From: an uncultured Oscillospiraceae bacterium
Lineage (GTDB): Bacteria > Bacillota > Clostridia > Oscillospirales > Oscillospiraceae
Length of the DNA stretch: 30,443 nt
Direction of reading: 5' to 3'
NCBI GenBank assembly: GCA_910587285.1
Contig: CAJULM010000034.1
Location: 1 to 30,443 of the forward strand
Within the stretch, counting starts at the first letter, position 1; the number at the start of each line of letters is the position of its first letter. The notes under the pieces are model-generated. The model was not told where the DNA came from. It worked only from the letters and a program-made list of their open reading frames with translations, and searched no databases. Of this stretch, positions 7,750 to 17,726 are shown piece after piece. A program made the position numbers and the translations under genes.

Positions 7750-9411
7750 TCACACCTCCATGATGACGGGCAGGATCATGGGGTTGCGTTTCGTCTTTTT
7801 GTAGAGGTAGTTGGACAGGGTGCCCTTCATCTCCGACTTGATGGTGGACCAGTCCCGGATGTGCCGGTCCTGGCAGCGGTCCAGCACGTCCACCGCCACC
7901 TGGCGCAGCTCGTCCATCAGCTCCTCGGACTCCTTCACGTACACGAAGCCCCTTGTGATGATGTCCGGCCCGGAGATCACCGAGCCGTCCTCCCCGGACA
8001 TGGACACCACCACCACGATCATGCCGTCCTGGGCCAGATGCTGCCGGTCCCGAAGGACCACCGCCCCCACGTCGCCTACGCCGTAGCCGTCCACAAACAC
8101 CTTGCCCGAGGGAACGGTGCCGTTGAGCTTTACGCTGCTCTGGGTCAGCTCGATCACCCGGCCCACGTCGCTGATGACGATATTTCGGGGATCCATGCTC
8201 ATCACGTCCCGGGCCAGCCGGGCGTGGGTTTTCAGGTGGCGCTGCTCTCCATGGACAGGGATGAAGAACTTGGGCCGCACCAGGGCGTGCATGATTTTCA
8301 GCTCGTCCTGGCAGGCGTGGCCGGACACGTGCAGGGGCAGCTCCCGCTCGTTGACCACCTCGGCCTCCCGGCGGTAGAGCTCGTTGATGACATTGCCCAC
8401 CGAGTCTTCGTTGCCGGGGATGGCGGAGGCGGAGATGATCACCCGGTCGCCGGGCTGAATGTCCACCTGCCGGTGGGTGTTGAAAGCCATGCGGGTGAGG
8501 GCGGACATGGTCTCGCCCTGGCTGCCGGTGCTGATGACGCACACCTTGCTTTTGGGAAGGCTCTTGATCTGGGCCACATCCACCATAGTTCCGGCGGGAA
8601 CCTGCATATAGCCCAGCTCGGTGGAGACCCGCATGGCGTTCTCCATGCTCCGCCCGGTGACGGCCACCTTCCTGCCGTATTTGGCGGCGATGTTGATGAT
8701 CTGCTGGATGCGGTCGATGTTGGAGGCGAAGGTGGTGACGATGATGCGCTCCTCACAGCCGCGGAACAGCGCCTCAAAGGAGGCGCCCACGCTGCGCTCG
8801 CTCTTGGTGAAGCCAGGGCGCTCCACGTTGGTGGAGTCGCACAGCAGGGCCAGCACGCCCTCGTTGCCCAGCTCGCCCAGCCGGGTCAGGTCGGCCATGC
8901 CCCCCTGGACGGGGGTGGGGTCGATTTTAAAGTCGCCGGTGTGGACGCACACGCCGATGGGGGTGCGGATGGCGAAAGCCACCGCGTCGGCGATGGAGTG
9001 GTTGATGTGGATGAACTCCACGCTGAACCGGCCGGCTCTCACCGTCTCCCCCGCCTCGCAGGTGATGAGCTTTACCTTGTCGCTCAGCCGGTGCTCGTCC
9101 AGCTTGAGCTGAATGAGGCCCGCGGACATCCGGGTGGCGTAGATGGGGGCGTTCACGTCCCGCATCAGGTAGGGGATAGCCCCGATGTGGTCCTCGTGGC
9201 CGTGGGTGATGAAGATGGCGCGAATGCGGTCCCGGTTCTGGATGAGGTAGGTGAAGTCGGGGATGACCACGTCGATGCCGTACATATCATTGTCCGGGAA
9301 GCCCATGCCCACGTCCACCACGATGATGTCGCCGCCATACTCGTACACGGTGAGGTTTTTGCCGATCTCGTTGAGACCGCCAAGAGAGATAATTTTCAGT
9401 TTTTCTGCCAT
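7750..9411 (-). CDS. rnj: Ribonuclease J
   Basis: A 553-residue RNase J of usual length: a metallo-beta-lactamase/beta-CASP nuclease with 5'-3' exonuclease and endonuclease activity, central to mRNA decay and rRNA maturation in Firmicutes. The zinc motif HGHEDH is at residues 70-75. Other signatures are GMGFPDND near the N-terminus, the HINHSIADA and HTGDFKIDPTP motifs, CDSTNVERPGFT, the beta-CASP segment containing STGSQGE, and HVSGHA/PVHGEQRHL late in the protein. Only one J-type gene is present here, so J1 and J2 cannot be told apart. ATG 9411 follows AAAAGGAG. Its promoter (9518-9546) and a terminator-like leader hairpin (9442-9462) suggest control after initiation. Confidence 0.95.
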   Translation of the reverse strand: MAEKLKIISLGGLNEIGKNLTVYEYGGDIIVVDVGMGFPDNDMYGIDVVIPDFTYLIQNRDRIRAIFITHGHEDHIGAIPYLMRDVNAPIYATRMSAGLIQLKLDEHRLSDKVKLITCEAGETVRAGRFSVEFIHINHSIADAVAFAIRTPIGVCVHTGDFKIDPTPVQGGMADLTRLGELGNEGVLALLCDSTNVERPGFTKSERSVGASFEALFRGCEERIIVTTFASNIDRIQQIINIAAKYGRKVAVTGRSMENAMRVSTELGYMQVPAGTMVDVAQIKSLPKSKVCVISTGSQGETMSALTRMAFNTHRQVDIQPGDRVIISASAIPGNEDSVGNVINELYRREAEVVNERELPLHVSGHACQDELKIMHALVRPKFFIPVHGEQRHLKTHARLARDVMSMDPRNIVISDVGRVIELTQSSVKLNGTVPSGKVFVDGYGVGDVGAVVLRDRQHLAQDGMIVVVVSMSGEDGSVISGPDIITRGFVYVKESEELMDELRQVAVDVLDRCQDRHIRDWSTIKSEMKGTLSNYLYKKTKRNPMILPVIMEV

Positions 9412-9441
9412 AATAACTCCTTTTCTTTGATTTGATCAATT

Positions 9442-9462
9442 AAAAAGCGCCGTATCCGGCGC
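9442..9462 (-). terminator. Terminator-like hairpin in the rnj leader
   Basis: On the minus strand GCGCCG (9462-9457), a 4-base loop, CGGCGC (9452-9447), then TTTTT (9446-9442). It lies between the rnj promoter and the rnj start, about 30 bases before the ATG. It could be an attenuator or a structure that RNase J acts on. No competing antiterminator was found by eye. Confidence 0.55.
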
Positions 9463-9515
9463 ATTATGCCATGCTTCAAAAAGCTGTCCCCTCTTGAGAG
9501 AAGATACCATTTTAG

Positions 9516-9532
9516 GAAGTATATCATACTTC
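9516..9532. promoter_or_regulatory. Inverted repeat over the rnj -10 box
   Basis: GAAGTAT-ATC-ATACTTC, two perfect 7-base half sites around a 3-base centre. It covers the -10 of the rnj promoter, which is the classic place for a repressor operator. No binding protein can be named. Confidence 0.5.
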
Positions 9533-9546
9533 AATGAAAAAGTACA
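9518..9546 (-). promoter_or_regulatory. Probable sigma-A promoter of rnj
   Basis: On the minus strand TGTACT (9546-9541), a 17-base spacer and TATACT (9523-9518). This predicts a leader of roughly 100 bases. It is divergent from the greA promoter at 9572-9600. Confidence 0.6.
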
Positions 9547-9571
9547 GCTTTTTTTGTCGGATGGGGAGGGC

Positions 9572-9600
9572 TTGACAATTTCTCCCGTTGGGGGCAGAAT
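9572..9600 (+). promoter_or_regulatory. Sigma-A promoter of greA
   Basis: TTGACA at 9572-9577, a 17-base spacer and CAGAAT at 9595-9600 (4 of 6). The predicted start near 9607 leaves a 25-base leader. Confidence 0.7.
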
Positions 9601-9631
9601 GGAGGCTGCCAATGAAAAGGAGGAGTATCCC

Positions 9632-10135
9632 ATGCGCAACGAACTGACCCGGAAGGACATTGAGCTGATGCGCCAGGAGCTGGAGCACCGGCGGGGCGTG
9701 CTGCGTCCCCAGCTCATCGAGGCGGTGAAGGAGGCCCGGGCCTTTGGGGACCTGAGCGAAAATTTTGAATACAAGGCGGCGAAAAAAGAGAAGAACCGGA
9801 ATGACAGCCGGTGCCGCTATCTGGAAAACATGATTAAAACGGCGGTGGTGATTTCTGAGCAGTCCGCCGAGGGCGTAGTGGGGCTGTACGACAAAGTGAC
9901 GCTCTATGTGGAGGAGGACGACGAGGAGATCACCTGCCAAATCGTCACCACCATGCGGCAGGACGCCCTCAAGGGCCGGGTGAGCAAGGAGTCCCCGGTG
10001 GGGCGGGCGGTGCTGGGCCGCCGGGCGGGAGAGCGGGTGACGGTGCAGGTGAATGACAGCTACAGCTATGATGTGGTCATCCGCGCCATTGAGCCGGGGG
10101 AGGACAACGGCGAGGCCCCGCTGGTGGGGTTTTAA
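9632..10135 (+). CDS. greA: Transcription elongation factor GreA/GreB family
   Basis: A 167-residue factor that inserts an N-terminal coiled coil into the RNA polymerase secondary channel and stimulates cleavage of backtracked RNA. The Gre signature FGDLSENFEYKAAKKEKNR lies at the coiled-coil tip with its acidic residues. The C-terminal FKBP-like domain ends with SPVGRAVLGRRAGERVTV, also typical. ATG 9632 has AAGGAGGAG 6 bases upstream; an in-frame start at 9494 lies before the promoter and is rejected. Clostridia often have more than one Gre paralogue. The less conserved middle (long acidic EEDDEEITCQ segment) leaves open that this is a secondary GreA rather than the main one. It is divergently transcribed from rnj. 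Confidence 0.92.
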   Translation: MRNELTRKDIELMRQELEHRRGVLRPQLIEAVKEARAFGDLSENFEYKAAKKEKNRNDSRCRYLENMIKTAVVISEQSAEGVVGLYDKVTLYVEEDDEEITCQIVTTMRQDALKGRVSKESPVGRAVLGRRAGERVTVQVNDSYSYDVVIRAIEPGEDNGEAPLVGF

Positions 10136-10183
10136 GTCTGCTCCACATACCGCTGCAAATTTTGTCAATTCTGCACGATGGGC

Positions 10184-10212
10184 TTTACAAAAACCGGCGG
10201 AGCGTGTATCAT
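10184..10212 (+). promoter_or_regulatory. Sigma-A promoter of the DUF1576 gene
   Basis: TTTACA at 10184-10189, a 17-base spacer and TATCAT at 10207-10212. It lies 36 bases before the ATG at 10248 and argues against the in-frame ATG at 10215, which would be upstream of the transcript start. Confidence 0.75.
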
Positions 10213-10247
10213 AGATGCCAAACAATGCCCGGAAGGAGCCGTCCGCC

Positions 10248-11609
10248 ATGCCGAAATCCGCCGACCGCCCCAACAAAGCCATGCTGCCCGCCAGCGCCCT
10301 GTTCGGGGCGGCGCTGATGCTGTTCGGCTTTTTTCAAGACACTCCCGCCGGCGTTTTCCAAGGCTTGCGCACCATCGTCACCCACGAGGACGTGCTGATC
10401 ACCGACTACATCGCCATTGCGGGCATGGGCGCCGCCTTTGTGAACGCAGGGCTGGTGACGCTGATCAGTGTGCTCATCCTCAGATTGGTGGGCGACCCCG
10501 TCAACGGCGCCACGCTGGTCACACTGGGGCTGATGGCGGGCTTTTCCCTGTTCGGCAAGAACATTGTGAACATCTGGCCCATCCTGGTGGGCACCGCCGC
10601 CTACGCGGTGCTGAAGCAGGAGACCTTTGCCCACCACGTGAACCTGGCCCTGCGGGCCACCGCACTGTCCCCGGTGGTGAGCTTTATGGCCCTGCGGTAC
10701 AGCCCCTGGCTGGGTGTGCTGATGGGCGTGCTGATCGGTTTTCTGATGCCGCCGGTGGCGGAGCACGCCCACCGGGTGCAAAACGGCATGAACCTGTACA
10801 GCCTGGGTTTTTCCTGCGGACTGCTGGCCATGATGCTGGTGCCCGCTTTCAAGGCCTTTGGACTGGAGCCCCAGTCCGCCCATTACTGGTCCACCGGGAA
10901 CAACCGCCTGCTGGGCGGGATGCTGGCGGTGCTGTGCGCACTGCTCATCGCAGCGGGGCTGGCCCGGAACACGAAAACGGTGCTGAAAAAATACTGGGCG
11001 CTGCTGCACACCTCCGGCCGGGTGCCCAGTGACTATGTGCGCACCTTTACCCCCGGCCCGGTATTGGTGAACATGGGCGTGAACGGCCTGATTGCCACCC
11101 TCTATATTGTGCTCACCGGCGGCGATTTAAACGGGGCCACCATCGGCGCGATTTTTACCATCATCGGTTTCTCCGGCTATGGCAAGCACGCGTTCAATAT
11201 CGTCCCCGTGATGGCGGGGGTGCTGTTGGGCAGCTTGACGAACCATGTGGATTTGAACAACAGCTCCCTTCAGCTGGCGGGGCTGTTCGGCACCACCCTG
11301 GCCCCCTTTGCCGGGGTGTTCGGCTGGCCCTTTGGGGTGCTGGCCGGGCTGCTCCATTCCTCGGTGGTGCTCCAGGCCGGGCTGCCGCTGGAGGGGATGA
11401 ATCTCTACAATAACGGCTTTTCGGGGGGGCTTGTGGCCATTGTGCTCTATCCCATCCTCACCTCCCTGGTGAAGCGCCGCCGGCCGGTGCTGCTGGAGGA
11501 GGACCTGTTCGCCATGTTTGAGCAGGACGCCCCCCAGGCTCCGGAGGAGCTTCCCGGCAAGGAGGCAGGGGAGGCTCCGGAGATCTCAAGCGCCACAAAC
11601 GCGGACTGA
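10248..11609 (+). CDS. DUF1576 polytopic membrane protein
   Basis: A 453-residue integral membrane protein with about ten hydrophobic spans. It matches what I know of the DUF1576 family of clostridia and other gut Firmicutes. The two halves look related: GDPVNGATLVTLGLMAGFSLFGKNI in the first half and GGDLNGATIGAIFTIIGFSGYGKHA in the second, each followed by a hydrophobic segment and then NLYSLGFSCGL or NLYNNGFSGGL. This suggests an internal duplication, as in many transporters. The substrate is unknown. The acidic, proline-rich tail is probably cytoplasmic. ATG 10248 has AAGGAG about 9 bases upstream. It is a single-gene unit, with a promoter at 10184-10212 and a terminator at 11616-11646. 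Confidence 0.85.
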   Translation: MPKSADRPNKAMLPASALFGAALMLFGFFQDTPAGVFQGLRTIVTHEDVLITDYIAIAGMGAAFVNAGLVTLISVLILRLVGDPVNGATLVTLGLMAGFSLFGKNIVNIWPILVGTAAYAVLKQETFAHHVNLALRATALSPVVSFMALRYSPWLGVLMGVLIGFLMPPVAEHAHRVQNGMNLYSLGFSCGLLAMMLVPAFKAFGLEPQSAHYWSTGNNRLLGGMLAVLCALLIAAGLARNTKTVLKKYWALLHTSGRVPSDYVRTFTPGPVLVNMGVNGLIATLYIVLTGGDLNGATIGAIFTIIGFSGYGKHAFNIVPVMAGVLLGSLTNHVDLNNSSLQLAGLFGTTLAPFAGVFGWPFGVLAGLLHSSVVLQAGLPLEGMNLYNNGFSGGLVAIVLYPILTSLVKRRRPVLLEEDLFAMFEQDAPQAPEELPGKEAGEAPEISSATNAD

Positions 11610-11615
11610 CAGCAG

Positions 11616-11646
11616 CCGCCCTGCCAGAAAAGGCAGGGCGGTTTTT
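11616..11646 (+). terminator. Intrinsic terminator of the DUF1576 gene
   Basis: Perfect 10-bp stem 11616-11625/11632-11641, loop AGAAAA, five T at 11642-11646. Confidence 0.92.
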
Positions 11647-11647
11647 C

Positions 11648-11676
11648 TTGCGCTGTGACGGATTTCCTGATATAAT
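11648..11676 (+). promoter_or_regulatory. Promoter of the WYL regulator gene
   Basis: TTGCGC at 11648-11653 (weak), a 17-base spacer and a perfect TATAAT at 11671-11676. Confidence 0.65.
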
Positions 11677-11677
11677 C

Positions 11678-11689
11678 CCCATATATGGG
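11678..11689. promoter_or_regulatory. Palindrome at the WYL gene transcription start
   Basis: CCCATATATGGG, a perfect 12-base palindrome just after the -10 box, covering the expected transcription start. It is a candidate operator, perhaps for autoregulation by the WYL protein encoded next. Confidence 0.5.
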
Positions 11690-11731
11690 ACTGAGTGTCT
11701 GATAGGATAATTGGGAAAGGAGGCGGTGGCA

Positions 11732-12808
11732 GTGGCTAAGAGCGCCAATTACAAGCGGAAGCTGCCCATTTTGTCGAAGCTGCTGCTGGAGCGCAGCGAC
11801 GAGGAGCATCCCATCTCCCGGCAGGAGATGCAGGAGGAGCTGGAGCGCTGGGGCCTGTCCGCAGAGCGCAAGAGCCTGTACGATGACATGGAGCAGCTGC
11901 GGGAGCTGGGCCTGGACGTGCAGAGCAAGCGGGGCCGGGGGGGCGGCTGGTTCATCGGCCAGCGGGATTTTGAGCTGGCGGAGCTGAAGCTGCTGGTGGA
12001 CGCAGTGCAGTCCAGCCGCTTTCTCACCAAGCGGAAAAGCGACGCCCTCATCCGCAAGCTGGAGGGGCTGACCTGTGTCCACCAGGCCCGGCAGCTCCAG
12101 CGGCAGGTATATGTGGACCGGCGGGTGAAAACCATGAACGAGAGCATTTTCTACAATGTGGACCGGCTGCACGGGGCCATCGCCGCCAACAAGATGATCA
12201 CCTTCCGTTATTTTGAGTACAATGTGAACCGGGAGCGGGTGTTCCGGCGGGAGGGGAGCAAGTACCGCTTGACCCCGTTCGGCCTGATTTGGGACAGCGA
12301 GAACTATTACCTGGCGGGGTGGGACGAGCTGAGAAAGGAGCTGCGCCACTACCGGGTGGACAAAATGGCGGACATCACCATCACCGGCATGAAGGGCACC
12401 CCGCAGGGGGAGTGGACGGCGGCGGGGTATGCCCGCCGGCACTTTGGAATGTACTCCGGCAAGCCCTGCCAGCTGCGGCTGCGGTTCAAAAATTCTTTGG
12501 CGGGGGTGGTCATCGACCGCTTTGGGCAGGACGTGTCCTTGGTGCCCGATGGGGAGGAGCACTTCACTGCCGCCCTGGAGGTGGTGGTGAGTCCGCCGCT
12601 GTGGGGCTGGCTGTTCGGGCTGGGCGCGGGGGTGGAGGTGCTCTCGCCGGACTGGGCGGTGGAGGAGTTCAAGGCCCTGCTGCAAACGGTGTGGGAGACG
12701 TATAATTCCGCTTCGGAGGGGGTAAACTTCGGGCAAACGGGCGAAAGCCCTGGAGCGGGAGGTACACAGGATGGAACGTCCGGAGAAGCTGGGACAGGAG
12801 CTGTATGA
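11732..12808 (+). CDS. WYL-domain transcriptional regulator
   Basis: A 358-residue regulator. It has an N-terminal winged helix-turn-helix around residues 8-70 (KRKLPILSKLLLER ... SAERKSLYDDMEQLRELG, like the DeoR/YafY class), a middle helical part, and a WYL domain around residues 135-230 (ITFRYFEYNVNRERV ... RLTPFGLIWDSENYYLAGW ... RHYRVDKMADI). A WCX-like C-terminal extension follows. WYL domains usually sense nucleic acid or nucleotide ligands. GTG 11732 is preferred because AAAGGAGG at 11716-11723 lies 8 bases upstream; the in-frame TTG 11711 would place the site inside the gene. The last 38 bases overlap the next gene, implying translational coupling. A palindrome at 11678-11689 may be its operator. 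Confidence 0.9.
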   Translation: MAKSANYKRKLPILSKLLLERSDEEHPISRQEMQEELERWGLSAERKSLYDDMEQLRELGLDVQSKRGRGGGWFIGQRDFELAELKLLVDAVQSSRFLTKRKSDALIRKLEGLTCVHQARQLQRQVYVDRRVKTMNESIFYNVDRLHGAIAANKMITFRYFEYNVNRERVFRREGSKYRLTPFGLIWDSENYYLAGWDELRKELRHYRVDKMADITITGMKGTPQGEWTAAGYARRHFGMYSGKPCQLRLRFKNSLAGVVIDRFGQDVSLVPDGEEHFTAALEVVVSPPLWGWLFGLGAGVEVLSPDWAVEEFKALLQTVWETYNSASEGVNFGQTGESPGAGGTQDGTSGEAGTGAV

Positions 12809-13433
12809 GCTGGGCCTGCGGCTGGGGGCCCTGGGCGCGGTGGCCATCGGCAGCGGCGGCGGGGAGCTGGCCCGAACGCTGGCCCGGGCCGCAGGGTGCG
12901 GCGCGGCGCTGGCAGGGGGAGAGGTGAAATTCCACGATGGCGGCTGCGCGGGCTGCGGGGCGTGGCTGGGGCGGTACTACCACCTCCCCGCCACGCTGTT
13001 TATCCGGCAGGAGGAGGGCGAGGTGGCGGTTTACCTCACCGACGGGCAGGGCCGCAGCTTTCACCGGCAGCTGAAGACAGACGGACCGGAGGGCGCGGTG
13101 GGTCAGTGGGACCTGATGGCCGGTGCGGACTGCGCTTGGGTGGCCAACCGGGTGGGGGAGCGGCGCGCCCCCGGCGGCTTGGCCGTGGCCCTGGGTCCGG
13201 CGGCCCTCACCCTGGCGCTGGAGCGGCTGGGCTATGAGGTGGCCGACCGGCCCGTCCCCGGCGCGGTGGTGTTTCAGGCGGACCGGGAGGGACTGTCCCT
13301 CACGGTGGAGCAGGGCGGCGCGACGCTGCGCCCCGTGGGGGAGGACGCGCTTGCGGCGGCGGTGTGCTATGTGGACGAGCCCCAGGCGGTGCCCGCCTTT
13401 CGCCCGGCTGAGGGCGGCGCGGAGCAAGGATAA
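12771..13433 (+). CDS. Unrecognised protein resembling a degenerate phosphohexomutase
   Basis: A 220-residue protein with unusual composition, rich in Ala, Gly and Arg. I do not recognise it firmly. The N-terminal stretch (AVAIGSGGGELARTLARAAG, then CGAWLGRYYHLPATLFIRQE and VYLTDGQGR) follows the order of phosphoglucomutase/phosphomannomutase domain 1: a VGRDTR-like strand, a PTPAL-like helix, a TASHNP-like loop, a KxxDxxG strand. The VVFQADREGLSLTVEQGG stretch recalls the DGDADR metal loop. The catalytic serine-histidine-asparagine loop and the D-x-D-x-D loop are missing, so it cannot be an active mutase as written. ATG 12771 follows GGGAGG and overlaps the WYL gene by 38 bases, suggesting a joint function. 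A sensor or binding role is only a guess. Confidence 0.6.
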   Translation: MERPEKLGQELYELGLRLGALGAVAIGSGGGELARTLARAAGCGAALAGGEVKFHDGGCAGCGAWLGRYYHLPATLFIRQEEGEVAVYLTDGQGRSFHRQLKTDGPEGAVGQWDLMAGADCAWVANRVGERRAPGGLAVALGPAALTLALERLGYEVADRPVPGAVVFQADREGLSLTVEQGGATLRPVGEDALAAAVCYVDEPQAVPAFRPAEGGAEQG

Positions 13434-13435
13434 TA

Positions 13436-13489
13436 GGAGCAGGCCCCCGGTTCGCGCCGGGGGCTTGAAGCATTTTCTGCTCCGGTTTT
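13436..13489 (+). terminator. Probable terminator of the WYL operon
   Basis: Strong 8-bp GC stem 13443-13450/13457-13464, nested in an outer stem GGAGCAG (13436-13442) with CTGCTCC (13477-13483) and followed by TTTT at 13486-13489. The T-run sits after the outer stem, so the nested structure is the likelier terminator. Confidence 0.6.
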
Positions 13490-13509
13490 AAAGTTACGGA
13501 TAGACCCTC

Positions 13510-13538
13510 TTGCCGCACTCGGCAAAAAATGATATAAT
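13510..13538 (+). promoter_or_regulatory. Sigma-A promoter of pyrE
   Basis: TTGCCG at 13510-13515, a 17-base spacer and TATAAT at 13533-13538. A small inverted repeat, TTGCCG-CACT-CGGCAA (13510-13525), covers the -35 box and may be a regulator site. Confidence 0.75.
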
Positions 13539-13577
13539 CTCCCAAACTTCACCGATACGGGAAAGGGAGACGATTGT

Positions 13578-14252
13578 ATGACTTATCAGGAGGAATTCAT
13601 CTACTTCATGGTGCGCTCCGGCGTGCTCACCTTTGGGGACTTCACCACCAAGTCCGGGCGCAAGACCCCCTATTTCGTCAACACCGGCAACTATAAGACG
13701 GGAGCCCAGGCGTCCCGCCTGGGGGATTACTACGCCGCCTGCATTCAGGAGCATCTGCCCGACGGCATCGACGCCCTGTTTGGCCCTGCCTACAAGGGCA
13801 TTCCCCTGGCGGTGTCCGCCGCATCGGCGCTGTACCGAAACCACGGCCGGGACCTGCCCTACTGCTTTAACCGCAAGGAGGCCAAGGACCACGGCGAGGG
13901 GGGCGCCATGGTGGGCTACAAGCCCCAGGACGGGAACCGCATCGCCATCATTGAGGACGTGGTCACGGCCGGCACCGCCGTGCGGGAGACCATTGAGCTG
14001 TTCAAATCGGTGGCGGACGTGAAATTTGCCGCGCTGTTCGTCAGCGTGGACCGCATGGAGCGGGGCACACGGGAGTGCACCACTCTGGACGAGCTGCGCC
14101 AGGATTACGGCATCCAGGTCTGTCCCATCGTCACCATCCGGGACGTGATCGCCTGCCTGCACAACAAAGAAGTGGACGGCAGGGTGTATATCGACGACGC
14201 CATGCTGGGCCGGATGGAGGACTACCTGGCCCTATACGGCCCCAGGGGCTGA
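13578..14252 (+). CDS. pyrE: Orotate phosphoribosyltransferase
   Basis: A 224-residue enzyme joining orotate and PRPP to form orotidine 5'-phosphate in de novo UMP synthesis. The type I PRPP-binding motif RIAIIEDVVTAGTAV is at residues 121-135. The mobile catalytic loop with FNRKEAKDHGEGG carries the expected Lys-100, Lys-103 and His-105. The orotate-binding start TKSGRKTPYF is near residue 24. ATG 13578 follows GGGAGACG. No other pyr genes are adjacent, and I see no PyrR-type attenuator, so control may act at the promoter. The radC start lies 6 bases after its stop, so the two are probably co-transcribed. Confidence 0.96.
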   Translation: MTYQEEFIYFMVRSGVLTFGDFTTKSGRKTPYFVNTGNYKTGAQASRLGDYYAACIQEHLPDGIDALFGPAYKGIPLAVSAASALYRNHGRDLPYCFNRKEAKDHGEGGAMVGYKPQDGNRIAIIEDVVTAGTAVRETIELFKSVADVKFAALFVSVDRMERGTRECTTLDELRQDYGIQVCPIVTIRDVIACLHNKEVDGRVYIDDAMLGRMEDYLALYGPRG

Positions 14253-14258
14253 GCGCCC

Positions 14259-14954
14259 ATGGCGGAGAGGAGGGCGTCCGGCGTCCACGCCGGCCACCGC
14301 AGGCGGACCAAGGACGAGTTTCTGGCCAACGGGCTCAACGGCCTGTCCGCCCACAGAGTGCTGGAGCTGCTGCTGTTTTATGCCATCCCACAGGGGGACG
14401 TGAACCCCCTGGCCCACCGGCTGATCGACCACTTTGGGTCGCTGGCCGGGGTATTCCACGCGACCTACGAGCAGCTGTTGGAGGTGGAGGGCGTGGGGCA
14501 CAGCACCGCGGTGCTGCTCCGGCTGATTCCGGCGGCCTCCGCCCGGTATTTGCAGGAGTGCAACAGCTTTGAGGGGCAGATCGTCAGCACCTGGCAGTAC
14601 CAGGAGCTGCTGATGCCCCTGTTTTGGGGCCAGCGCAATGAGATTGCCTACTTGGTGTGCATGGACAGCAGGAACCGGGTGATTGTCACCAAACGGCTGG
14701 GAGAGGGCGTGGCGGACGCGGTGCAGATCACGGCCCGGAAGGTGCTGGAGGCGGCCCTGGCCAGCAACGCCACCCGGGTGGCCCTGGCCCACAACCATGT
14801 GTCCGGGGTGGCGCTGTGGTCCGCCGCGGACCTGGACACCACGCTGCGGTTGAAGCGGGTGCTGCGGGAGGCGGGAATCGAGCTGGTGGACCACCTGATT
14901 ATCGCCAACGACGACATGGTATCCATGGCGGATTCCGGGCTGCTGAATGATTAA
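14259..14954 (+). CDS. radC: RadC/JAB-domain protein
   Basis: A 231-residue RadC family protein. A helix-hairpin-helix-like N-terminal part (NPLAHRLIDHFGSLAGVF ... LLEVEGVGHSTAVLL) precedes the JAB/MPN metal-binding domain. The JAMM motif H-x-H-x7-S-x2-D is complete with His-178, His-180, Ser-188 and Asp-191, although the usual Pro after HNH is Val here (HNHVSG). The family was once tied to recombination repair, but its true role is unsettled. The ATG 14259 has only a weak ribosome binding site (AGGGG) and is 6 bases from the pyrE stop, pointing to translational coupling. No terminator follows; the CIRCE operator of clpB starts 9 bases after the stop and its long inverted repeat might stand in. 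Confidence 0.92.
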   Translation: MAERRASGVHAGHRRRTKDEFLANGLNGLSAHRVLELLLFYAIPQGDVNPLAHRLIDHFGSLAGVFHATYEQLLEVEGVGHSTAVLLRLIPAASARYLQECNSFEGQIVSTWQYQELLMPLFWGQRNEIAYLVCMDSRNRVIVTKRLGEGVADAVQITARKVLEAALASNATRVALAHNHVSGVALWSAADLDTTLRLKRVLREAGIELVDHLIIANDDMVSMADSGLLND

Positions 14955-14962
14955 ACAAACAA

Positions 14963-14989
14963 TTAGCACTCTCTTATCGAGAGTGCTAA
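14963..14989. promoter_or_regulatory. CIRCE operator (HrcA binding)
   Basis: Exact consensus TTAGCACTC, nine bases, GAGTGCTAA. The inverted repeat extends outward to 14957-14995. HrcA represses class I heat-shock genes through this element, so clpB is predicted to be under HrcA here. Confidence 0.97.
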
Positions 14990-15028
14990 TTGTTTACATG
15001 GAGTTCATGAAATTCAGGCGGGACGGGG

Positions 15029-15034
15029 TATACT
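15029..15034 (+). promoter_or_regulatory. Probable -10 box of the clpB promoter
   Basis: TATACT. At a 17-base spacing the -35 position (CATGAA, 15006-15011) is poor, so the promoter may be intrinsically weak or read by an alternative factor. CIRCE lies about 40 bases upstream of this box, further than usual. Confidence 0.45.
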
Positions 15035-15091
15035 ACACAGTAGAAATACAAGCTGCCGGGAGTTTACCCGGCTCAGAGGAGCGTGAACTTC

Positions 15092-17686
<2,595 letters not shown>

Positions 17687-17690
17687 AGGG

Positions 17691-17723
17691 AAATCCCCTC
17701 CCAGCGCAGCTGGGAGGGGATTT
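17691..17723. terminator. Bidirectional terminator between clpB and the minus-strand pair
   Basis: Perfect 15-bp stem 17691-17705/17709-17723 with a 3-base loop. T-rich on the plus side (TTTCTATTATT) and carrying TTT at the end on the minus side. It lies 4 bases after each of the two convergent stop codons. Confidence 0.85.
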
Positions 17724-17726
17724 CTA

